From: an uncultured Bacteroidales bacterium
Lineage (GTDB): Bacteria; Bacteroidota; Bacteroidia; Bacteroidales; Bacteroidaceae
Assembly: GCA_902802265.1 (NCBI GenBank)
Contig: CADCLN010000004.1
Coordinates: forward strand, 62,001 to 126,000
Reading direction: 5' to 3'
DNA: 64,000 bases
Part shown: positions 23,909 through 30,993 of the stretch, in pieces
Position numbering within the stretch: position 1 is the first letter of the stretch
Layout: every line of letters starts with the position of its first letter
Made by a program: the position numbers and the translations under genes
Notes under the pieces: generated by a model
What the model saw: only the letters and a program-made list of their open reading frames with translations
Databases searched by the model: none
What the model was told of the DNA's origin: nothing

Positions 23909-26419
23909 ATGACGGTCAATATGATACAAGGTATAGATTGTTTTGTCCCGTGGACGAATCAGAAAGTGACAGGATATATTGTGGAGCAGTTGAAGCGTGA
24001 AAGGCTGGTTCACAAGATTTATATTATAATATCCACAGATGAAAAGATTCAGTTGAGAGACTGCGACGTGCTGCATACACCTTCCCTTTATTGCTCTGAC
24101 ACACTTCGGCAAATTGCAAATCATGTGGAGACGGACTATTTCCTGATGATGTCTGCCAAGCAGGTGGAACTGGGCTATCGTGCGTTGGAACGTTTGTACT
24201 ATGTGGCACAGAGCATCTCGCCTGCCAAGGTGTATGCCGACCACTACACGGTGCGTGGCGACACGGTGGAACGTGCGCCGGTGAATGACCTCTACTACGG
24301 CAGCGTGCGCAATGACTTCGACTTCGGTTCCGTCGTGCTGATTTCCTCCCGATCGCTGCGCGATTCGATAGCAGAACATCCTGACAGCCAGTGGAAGTAT
24401 GCAGGCTGGTACGAACTGCAGCTTTCGCAGCTCAGGAAGAAGCGCTTGGCTTCCGTGTTCCATCTGCGTGAATATCTCTACACAGACAGGGAGGTGGATT
24501 TGCGGAAAAGCGGCGAGAAGCAGTTCGACTATGTAGATCCGCGCAACCGCGAGGTGCAGGTGGAGTACGAGAAAGTCTTTACAGACCACCTGAAACGCAT
24601 TGGGGCGTATATTGCGCCTGAGTCTATTTCGCAGGTAAACATTGAGCGGGCAGAGTTCGGCACGGAGGCTTCGGTCATCATCCCTGTGCGCAACCGTGCC
24701 AAGACCATTGCCGATGCGGTCAATTCGGCTTTGTCGCAGCAGGCAAACTTCAAGTTTAACGTCCTCGTGGTGGACAACCATTCGAGCGACGGAACGACGG
24801 AGATTCTGGACCGCTTGTCGTCGGAGGATGAACGCCTGGTTGTCATTAAGCCTGTGCGTACAGACCTGGGCATCGGTGGCTGCTGGTCGATGGCTGTGAA
24901 CGATGAACGTTGTGGACGTTTCGCCGTGCAGCTGGACAGCGACGACCTGTATAGCGGTACGGACACGTTGCAGCGCATTGTTGACAAGTTCTATGCCGAA
25001 CAGTGTGCCATGGTCATCGGTTCTTACCGTATGTGTAATTTCCAGCTGGAGACGTTGCCTCCAGGCATCATCGACCACAGAGAGTGGACGGAGGAGAATG
25101 GACGCAACAACGCGCTGCGCATTAACGGACTGGGTGCGCCGCGTGCTTTCTTCACGCCGTTGCTCAGGAAGATTGGCATTCCGAACACTTCCTACGGCGA
25201 GGACTATGCACTGGGCTTGGCTTTCTCGCGAAAGTACAAGGTGGGCAGAATCTATGATGAACTGTATCTGTGTCGGCGGTGGGAAGGCAACAGCGATGCG
25301 GCATTGTCTGCCGAGCAGGTGAACCTGAACAATATGTACAAGGATAATCTGCGCACGATGGAGATTATTGACCGCCGCAGTCTGAATGATTACTGGAACA
25401 AGGAAGCTACGCCGGAAGGTGCCGCCAGTTTCTTTGACCAGCAGTTGAGCGTCTGGCCCGAAGTGGCTGAAAGCTATAAGAACCTGTCGTCGGTGATGAA
25501 GACGGACTTGCTGGACGATAGCGGTGTGAAGCTGACTGTGCAGTGGAATCCGGCACGTATCGTTTCCACGGGTGCGAAGGTTGACAAGGAGTCTATCAGT
25601 CAGCGTCCGTGTTTCCTGTGTGAAATCAATCGTCCGGAAAAGCAGTTGGACTATCCTGTGGCAGGAAAGTATCAGTTGCTGGTGAATCCGCACCCCATTT
25701 TGCCCATGCACTTTACCATCCCGATGCGCTATCACACCCCGCAGACCATTCGCGAGAATTATGTGGACATGATGCGCATTACGCAGGGGCTGAGAGATAT
25801 GCTTGTGTTCTACAATGGACCGAAATGCGGCGCTTCTGCTCCTGACCACATGCACTTTCAGGCAGGTTCGCGCGGGGTCGTGCCCTTGGAGCGCGACTGG
25901 ACGGAACTCTATCGTTTCAAGCGCAGCCGCATTTATCCGATTGCGGAGGAAGAATATGTGGAGGCAAGCCGTTTGGAACGTCTGACAGACAGTATGGGCA
26001 TTTATAGCCTGAAGGGATATGTTTGTCCTGCCTTCATCATCATTTCCCGCACACCCGAGGCCAATGCCACGCTGTTCAAGAAGATTTACGATGCCATGCC
26101 TGTGGGGGCTGGCGATGTGGAGCCTATGATGAACATCCTCTCGTGGATGCTTTTCAGCAGTGTGGATGGTGTGTCGATGATTGTGAGTGTGGTGATTCCG
26201 CGCACGAAACATCGTCCCGACTGCTATTTCAAGCAGGGTGACGATCAAATTATGGTCAGTCCTGGTGCGCTCGACATGGCGGGACTCATTGTGACACCGC
26301 GCGAAAAAGATTTCAGAAGAATGACTTCGCAACTGGCGACTGATATCATAAAAGAATGTGCTTATACACTTGATGATGAGCTTGAAGTAATACTTGCTGC
26401 TAAGGGTGGGGTAAAATAA
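23909..26419 (+). CDS. Glycosyltransferase family 2 fused to a DUF4922 (HIT/GalT-like) domain
   Basis: This 836-aa protein has three parts. Residues 1-250 ('IDCFVPWTNQKVTGYIVEQL' onward) resemble a second, degenerate nucleotide-sugar fold. Residues ~254-470 are a GT2 domain: 'ASVIIPVRNRAKTIADAVNS', 'VLVVDNHSSDGTTEIL' and the metal-binding 'QLDSDDLYSG' (DSDD at 343-346). Residues ~540-836 carry 'RPCFLCEINRPEKQLDYPV' and 'GASAPDHMHFQAG'. The latter holds an H-x-H-x-Q triad (647-651) typical of GalT/HIT nucleotidyltransferases such as GDP-hexose phosphorylases. The fusion suggests that it makes or recovers a nucleotide sugar and transfers it, but the reaction is not known. ATG 23921 is an alternative start. 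The SpoIID gene follows after 3 bp. Confidence 0.8.
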   Translation: MTVNMIQGIDCFVPWTNQKVTGYIVEQLKRERLVHKIYIIISTDEKIQLRDCDVLHTPSLYCSDTLRQIANHVETDYFLMMSAKQVELGYRALERLYYVAQSISPAKVYADHYTVRGDTVERAPVNDLYYGSVRNDFDFGSVVLISSRSLRDSIAEHPDSQWKYAGWYELQLSQLRKKRLASVFHLREYLYTDREVDLRKSGEKQFDYVDPRNREVQVEYEKVFTDHLKRIGAYIAPESISQVNIERAEFGTEASVIIPVRNRAKTIADAVNSALSQQANFKFNVLVVDNHSSDGTTEILDRLSSEDERLVVIKPVRTDLGIGGCWSMAVNDERCGRFAVQLDSDDLYSGTDTLQRIVDKFYAEQCAMVIGSYRMCNFQLETLPPGIIDHREWTEENGRNNALRINGLGAPRAFFTPLLRKIGIPNTSYGEDYALGLAFSRKYKVGRIYDELYLCRRWEGNSDAALSAEQVNLNNMYKDNLRTMEIIDRRSLNDYWNKEATPEGAASFFDQQLSVWPEVAESYKNLSSVMKTDLLDDSGVKLTVQWNPARIVSTGAKVDKESISQRPCFLCEINRPEKQLDYPVAGKYQLLVNPHPILPMHFTIPMRYHTPQTIRENYVDMMRITQGLRDMLVFYNGPKCGASAPDHMHFQAGSRGVVPLERDWTELYRFKRSRIYPIAEEEYVEASRLERLTDSMGIYSLKGYVCPAFIIISRTPEANATLFKKIYDAMPVGAGDVEPMMNILSWMLFSSVDGVSMIVSVVIPRTKHRPDCYFKQGDDQIMVSPGALDMAGLIVTPREKDFRRMTSQLATDIIKECAYTLDDELEVILAAKGGVK

Positions 26420-26422
26420 GCC

Positions 26423-27676
26423 ATGAAGGAACCTTTTGTCAATGTAGGAATCGTGACGGCACAGCGCATTCAATGTGTGCTGAACGCTGATTATGTCTGC
26501 GGTGGAAACATTTTGTGCGCCCAGACTGTGGTGGAGGTTTCTGCTACACCTACAGGCATCTGTTGGCAGGGAGAAGTTTTTCGTGAACTGACGTTTACAC
26601 CTAAGGAGGCAGCAGCTGCCTCCTTTTCCTTATTTGATGTGACAATTGGAAATGGTTTCCACTGGGAACGCACCGAGATGCAGACTTTCCGTGGAGCACT
26701 GCGGATGGTGCTGCATGAAGGCAAGGTTTGTGTCATCAACCGTCTGCCGCTGGAGGATTATCTCACTTGTGTCATTTCCAGCGAAATGTCGAGTTCGGCT
26801 TCTTTGGAATTTCTGAAGGCTCATGCCGTCATTTCGCGCAGTTGGCTGTTGGCGCAGCTTGGCAACAAACGCAAGCGCACAGAGAGTGAGTCGGTCTATC
26901 GCACGGCAGACCGCTTGGTAAAGTGGTATGACCATGATGACCACACGCTGTTTGACGTTTGTGCCGATGACCATTGCCAACGTTATCAAGGCATCGGTCG
27001 TGTGAACAATCCGAATGCTTACGAAGCCATCCGCCAGACGCGGGGTAAGGTGCTGATGTATGAAGGTGAGATTTGCGATGCCCGTTTTTCAAAATGCTGT
27101 GGCGGCATGATGGAGGTGTTCTCCGCTTGTTGGGAAGATGCCGACAAACCTTATTTGGTCAGTAAGCCTGATATAATATATAATGATGTACGCGCGCGAG
27201 AAGTAAAGGATGCTTTTTGCCATACCGATGACCCGAACATTCTTTCACAAGTGCTGAACAATTACGACCAAGAGACACGAGATTTCTATCGCTGGACGGT
27301 ACGTTATACACGGCAGGAGCTGAGCCGACTGGTTGCAGAGAAATCGGGCATGGATTTTGGCATCATACAGGAACTGCGACCTGTGAAGCGTGGACAGTCG
27401 GGGCGTATCATCTTGCTTGAAATTGTCGGCACGAAGCAGACATTGACTGTAGGGAAAGAACTGGAGATTCGCAAATGGCTCAGTCCTACGCACTTGTATT
27501 CTTCGGCTTTCGATGTGGAGCAAACTGCCGAGGGCTTTGTGCTTCACGGTAAAGGGTGGGGGCATGGTGTGGGTCTGTGTCAGATAGGTGCTGCGGTGAT
27601 GGGCACTTTGGGCTATAGTTATGCCGAGATGCTGGAGCATTATTACCCTCATTCCGTATTAACCCAATGTTATTGA
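26423..27676 (+). CDS. SpoIID/LytB-domain protein
   Basis: The 417-aa protein has the SpoIID pattern: 'FRGALRMVLHEGKVCVINRL', 'LEDYLTCVISSEMSSSASLE' (the catalytic Glu region), 'LKAHAVISRSWLLAQ', 'CADDHCQRYQG', 'TRGKVLMYEGEICDARFSKC' and 'HGKGWGHGVGLCQIGAAVMG'. SpoIID is a lytic transglycosylase that cleaves denuded glycan strands of peptidoglycan. There is no obvious signal peptide, so whether it works in the periplasm or on imported fragments is open. It is joined by 3 bp to the upstream glycosyltransferase and followed by an MFS transporter, a grouping that points to cell-wall fragment handling. Confidence 0.87.
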   Translation: MKEPFVNVGIVTAQRIQCVLNADYVCGGNILCAQTVVEVSATPTGICWQGEVFRELTFTPKEAAAASFSLFDVTIGNGFHWERTEMQTFRGALRMVLHEGKVCVINRLPLEDYLTCVISSEMSSSASLEFLKAHAVISRSWLLAQLGNKRKRTESESVYRTADRLVKWYDHDDHTLFDVCADDHCQRYQGIGRVNNPNAYEAIRQTRGKVLMYEGEICDARFSKCCGGMMEVFSACWEDADKPYLVSKPDIIYNDVRAREVKDAFCHTDDPNILSQVLNNYDQETRDFYRWTVRYTRQELSRLVAEKSGMDFGIIQELRPVKRGQSGRIILLEIVGTKQTLTVGKELEIRKWLSPTHLYSSAFDVEQTAEGFVLHGKGWGHGVGLCQIGAAVMGTLGYSYAEMLEHYYPHSVLTQCY

Positions 27677-27698
27677 AGTAAATCCTCAAAATGCAAAA

Positions 27699-28967
27699 AT
27701 GAAGAACCGCCGCCTTTACAGTCCCTTGCTGTGGATTCCCACGCTGAGCGCTGCCGAAGAAATTCCTACGGCTGTGGTCACTTTTGTGTCGCTGCTGATG
27801 TTTGTGCAGTTTGGCATGGATTGGGGTTGGGCTTCTTGTTGCACGGCGCTGTTGTTTTTGCCGTCGGTGTTGAAATCCTATTTGCGTTCAAAGTTGCGCC
27901 ATGCAGGACATTTCAAACGCAATATTCATTATACGGAAATGCTGCTGTTCTGCTCGTTGATTTCCATTGCGCTGTATATCAACTATTATCGCGTTTCGAC
28001 ATGGGTGCTGTTTGGCTTGCTGATGTTGGTTTCGTTCCTGTGTTCAGTCCACGAACTGTTGGGACAGATGTATTACAACCGAATGCTTTATCCACGGCAG
28101 CAGCAGCTATACAATAAGACCAAAATATTTGCATCGCAGACCACGGTGGTGATTACATACGGTGTGCTCATTATCAGTGTGGGCTTCCTGGAAATCTTCT
28201 TCCGTAGTGTGCACATGGCATGGGCGATGGAGAGTTATTTGGTGGCAGGTGTATTTATGTTGTTTGCCATCTATAACGTACTGGTTATGCAAAATCCGCG
28301 TGTGTATAATCCCTATCGTTATGAATCTCTGCTTCATGCCTTCAAAAATGAACTGCGCACAGTGGATCGCATCCGCCGTCATCCCCATTCGTTTCGGTTG
28401 ATGCTGGCACTTGCTCTGCTGCTGTTGCCGCAGGCGCTGATGTTCAACACAAGGGTGTTCTTCCTGCTGGCCAATGCTGAGCAGGGTGGTTTGGACTGCT
28501 CCATTCAGGATGTGGGTTTTGCACAAGGCACCGTGGGAGTTATTGCTTTTTCTATAGGGTCGCTCTTGGGCCGATTGTTGCGTGAACACTATGGTGTGCA
28601 GCGCATCTTTTGGTGGTTGGCGGTGCCGTTGACCCTTTCGCCTGTCTGCTATATGCTGATGTCGCAGCACCCTTTGGTTGACAATATGTTGGCATTGTGC
28701 TGTATGACTTTCCTTGCTCAGTTCTGCTTTGGTTTAGGACTGAACATCAGCATGGCGTTTGTTCGTTGTCTGTCGGGTGAACGTTATCGCAATACGGTTG
28801 ATTATCTGTATATTCCGTTGGTGTCCTTTGTCCTTTTTGTGCCGATGGCTGCCTCTGGATGGTTGGTTACATGGTTAGGGTTCAAAACCTATTTCCTCGT
28901 CGATGCCTGTTGTGCCCCTGTGGCGTGGATTGCTCTGTGGTTTTTGAAAATAAAGAAAATTTTTTGA
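27699..28967 (+). CDS. MFS transporter
   Basis: The 422-aa protein has about 12 hydrophobic helices. It starts 'MKNRRLYSPLLWIPTLSAAE', much like the second MFS protein at 29537 ('YAWVPSLYLSESLPF'), which hints that they are distant paralogues. It has a central cytoplasmic stretch rich in basic residues ('YESLLHAFKNELRTVDRIRR'). The substrate is unknown; the SpoIID neighbour and the AmpG-like second transporter suggest muropeptides or amino sugars. It lies 22 bp after the SpoIID gene. Confidence 0.8.
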   Translation: MKNRRLYSPLLWIPTLSAAEEIPTAVVTFVSLLMFVQFGMDWGWASCCTALLFLPSVLKSYLRSKLRHAGHFKRNIHYTEMLLFCSLISIALYINYYRVSTWVLFGLLMLVSFLCSVHELLGQMYYNRMLYPRQQQLYNKTKIFASQTTVVITYGVLIISVGFLEIFFRSVHMAWAMESYLVAGVFMLFAIYNVLVMQNPRVYNPYRYESLLHAFKNELRTVDRIRRHPHSFRLMLALALLLLPQALMFNTRVFFLLANAEQGGLDCSIQDVGFAQGTVGVIAFSIGSLLGRLLREHYGVQRIFWWLAVPLTLSPVCYMLMSQHPLVDNMLALCCMTFLAQFCFGLGLNISMAFVRCLSGERYRNTVDYLYIPLVSFVLFVPMAASGWLVTWLGFKTYFLVDACCAPVAWIALWFLKIKKIF

Positions 28968-28973
28968 CTCTTT

Positions 28974-29006
28974 TTTGTGTGGTTCAATTCTTTTTCCTAC
29001 CTTTGT
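28974..29006 (+). promoter_or_regulatory. Promoter of the DUF4160/DUF2442 pair
   Basis: TTTG at 28974-28977 and TACCTTTGT at 28998-29006, 20 bp apart, 28 bp before the DUF4160 start. The pair can therefore be expressed separately from the transporter operon around it. Confidence 0.75.
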
Positions 29007-29033
29007 AAAATTAAATTAAAGAAAGGATTTTGT

Positions 29034-29285
29034 ATGCCAGAAATTGCTCGATTTTACGGTATTGTTATCAAAATGTTTTTTAAGCCCAAAGAGCACGAAC
29101 CATCTCATATCCATGCTATTTATAATGAATATGTGGGGCTTTTTAATATTCAGACTTTTGAGATGTTTGAAGGGGATTTACCCAAGAAAGCTCAAGAATT
29201 GGTAACGGAATGGCTTACAATACATTCTGCTGAACTTCAAAACATGTGGAAAGAACAAATCATTAGAAAATTGCCACCATTATGA
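29034..29285 (+). CDS. DUF4160 protein, likely toxin-antitoxin partner
   Basis: The start at 29034 gives 83 aa: 'MPEIARFYGIVIKMFFKPKE' then 'HEPSHIHAIYNEYVGLFNIQ', the DUF4160 signature (PxIxRFxGI...HxPxHxH). The gene overlaps the following DUF2442 gene by 4 nt. This order is widespread and has been proposed to be a type II toxin-antitoxin pair, though which partner is toxic and how is not settled. The 'HEPSHIH' motif could bind metal. Composition is AT-rich compared with the flanking transporters. Confidence 0.88.
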   Translation: MPEIARFYGIVIKMFFKPKEHEPSHIHAIYNEYVGLFNIQTFEMFEGDLPKKAQELVTEWLTIHSAELQNMWKEQIIRKLPPL

Positions 29286-29530
29286 TACCGCGTATTAAAA
29301 AACTATCAGTGTTGCCAGATTATCAGCTTGCTGTGGAATTTGATGACGGCTACAGAGTGATTTATGATGTCAAGGACGATATTGCAACATTGCCAACATT
29401 TCGTGCTTTGAAAGAGGTACACAACCTATTCAATCAAGTTCAGCTTGATAGTAGCCGAACTTGTGTCTATTGGAATGACCAAATAGACCTTGCCAGTGAT
29501 TGCATTTATGAATTTGGAAAAGTTGCATAG
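29282..29530 (+). CDS. DUF2442 protein, partner of DUF4160
   Basis: The 82-aa protein 'MIPRIKKLSVLPDYQLAVEF' continues with 'DDGYRVIYDVKDDI' and ends 'DQIDLASDCIYEFGKVA', which matches DUF2442 (a small beta-rich domain with a late '.DL..D.LYE' motif). The start codon overlaps the DUF4160 stop by 4 nt, so the two proteins should be made in fixed ratio. It ends 6 bp before the next MFS gene. Confidence 0.88.
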   Translation: MIPRIKKLSVLPDYQLAVEFDDGYRVIYDVKDDIATLPTFRALKEVHNLFNQVQLDSSRTCVYWNDQIDLASDCIYEFGKVA

Positions 29531-29536
29531 ATTTAT

Positions 29537-30811
29537 ATGGGAAATGTAAGAAACACTTCAAAACCCTATGCGTGGGTACCTTCGCTTTATCTTTCTGAGT
29601 CGTTGCCGTTTTCTGCCGTGATGCTCATATCGGTCATCATGTTCAAGGAATATGGATTGACGGATGCACAAATTACGCTTTACACGGGCTGGCTGGGATT
29701 GCCGTGGGTCATCAAGCCATTGTGGAGCCCCATCATTGACGGTATGCTCACCAAGCGGTGGTGGATTCTCATGACGCAGTTCTTCATGGGCACAGGATTA
29801 GCCTTAGTGGCATTCACGTTGCCCACCAGTTTTTGGCTGCAAGGTTCGTTGGCTCTGTTCATGCTGATAGCCTTTGCCAGTGCCACCCATGATATTTCTG
29901 CCGATGGCTTCTACATTCTGGGACTGTCTGACCACGACCAAGAACTGTATGTGGGTGTGCGCAATACGTTCTATCGCATTGGCATGGTGATAGGGCAGGG
30001 AGGACTGGTCATGCTGGTAGGCAAGATGCAGGAAGGATTGTTTGGTGAGTCGTTTTCGTCGGTTGCCTCTTCCTGGGCTGTAGCATTTGTCCTTCTGGGC
30101 GTGGTGATGTTGCTGTTGGCCACCTATCATAGTGTGATGTTGCCGAGGGTGGAAAAGACGACGGATGAAAAGGAGGAACGTACCGATGTGTTTACTGATT
30201 TCTATCTGACCCTCAAGTCGTTTGTGACACGTCCTCATGTTGTTTCTGCCCTGTTCTTCATCCTGCTGTTCCGTTTGCCAGAAGGTCTGCTGACCAAGAT
30301 TGTGCCGCTCTTTCTGACCCGCACCACGGCAGAAGGTGGTTTGGCGCTGAGCGATGTGAACTTCGGACTGATATACGGCACGCTGGGTGTCATCGGACTT
30401 CTGTTGGGTGGCATCATCGGAGGTTGGGCTGTGTCGCGATGGGGACTGAAACGTTGCTTATGGCCCCTTGTGCTTTGCATTACTTTGCCCGATGCGGTCT
30501 ATGTGTATTTGAGTTATCTTCCTACTGACGACCTTTGGTTGATAGGCACTTGTGTGTGTATTGAACAAATAGGCTATGGCTTGGGCTTTGCTGCTTACAC
30601 GCTTTTCCTGGTGACATTCTCGCGTGGAGAACGTAGCACCAGTGTGTTCAGCATCTGCACAGCCGGTCAATATCTGGGTGGTGTGATGTTGCCAGGCATG
30701 GTTTCTGGCTTGATTTCAGACAGTTTGGGCTATCAGCAATTCTTTCTTCTCATCATGCTGCTTTGCCTTGTCACCTTCGCTGTGACGGCTTTTGTGAAAA
30801 TCACATCGTAA
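29537..30811 (+). CDS. MFS transporter, AmpG-like
   Basis: The 424-aa protein has 12 predicted membrane helices. 'YAWVPSLYLSESLPFSAVML', 'ITLYTGWLGLPWVIKPLWSP', 'AFASATHDISADGFYILGLS' and 'GVRNTFYRIGMVIGQGG' agree with the AmpG/muropeptide-permease branch of the MFS, where 'P.W.IK.LW.P' and 'AT.DI.ADG/A' are conserved. AmpG imports anhydro-muropeptides for cell-wall recycling; the SpoIID gene in the same cluster fits. It starts 6 bp after the DUF2442 gene, so it is now transcribed through the inserted pair. Confidence 0.82.
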   Translation: MGNVRNTSKPYAWVPSLYLSESLPFSAVMLISVIMFKEYGLTDAQITLYTGWLGLPWVIKPLWSPIIDGMLTKRWWILMTQFFMGTGLALVAFTLPTSFWLQGSLALFMLIAFASATHDISADGFYILGLSDHDQELYVGVRNTFYRIGMVIGQGGLVMLVGKMQEGLFGESFSSVASSWAVAFVLLGVVMLLLATYHSVMLPRVEKTTDEKEERTDVFTDFYLTLKSFVTRPHVVSALFFILLFRLPEGLLTKIVPLFLTRTTAEGGLALSDVNFGLIYGTLGVIGLLLGGIIGGWAVSRWGLKRCLWPLVLCITLPDAVYVYLSYLPTDDLWLIGTCVCIEQIGYGLGFAAYTLFLVTFSRGERSTSVFSICTAGQYLGGVMLPGMVSGLISDSLGYQQFFLLIMLLCLVTFAVTAFVKITS

Positions 30812-30819
30812 TGGGTTTC

Positions 30820-30954
30820 CGGTGGCAAAGTTCTGCTACTGCAGTAGCAAAGTTCTGCCGTTTCAGTAGCAAAGTTCTGCCACATGAGTAGCAAAGTTCT
30901 CCCCCTTCAATGGCATAGTTCTGCCACTGAAGGGGGCGAGTTTTGCCACTGCCG
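30820..30954. repeat. Six tandem 22-bp units with internal dyads
   Basis: Units start at 30820, 30842, 30864, 30886, 30908 and 30930. The type unit is CAGTAGCAAAGTTCTGCCAC plus two bases. GTGGCA/GTAGCA at the left can pair with TGCCAC at the right of each unit around AAGTTC. The fifth and sixth units also pair with each other through GCCACTGAAGGGGGC. They are clearly related to the array at 20665-20820 and lie between two convergent genes, so may also act in termination. Confidence 0.85.
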
Positions 30955-30993
30955 TCAGAGAACTGTTGAGCAGATGGCTTTCAACTTGTTGCC

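Noticed and set aside
23789-26473. Long open frame (894 codons) on the minus strand opposite the GT2/DUF4922 gene
   Set aside because: It mirrors the real gene, has no recognisable motif or promoter, and arises from the codon bias of the plus-strand gene.
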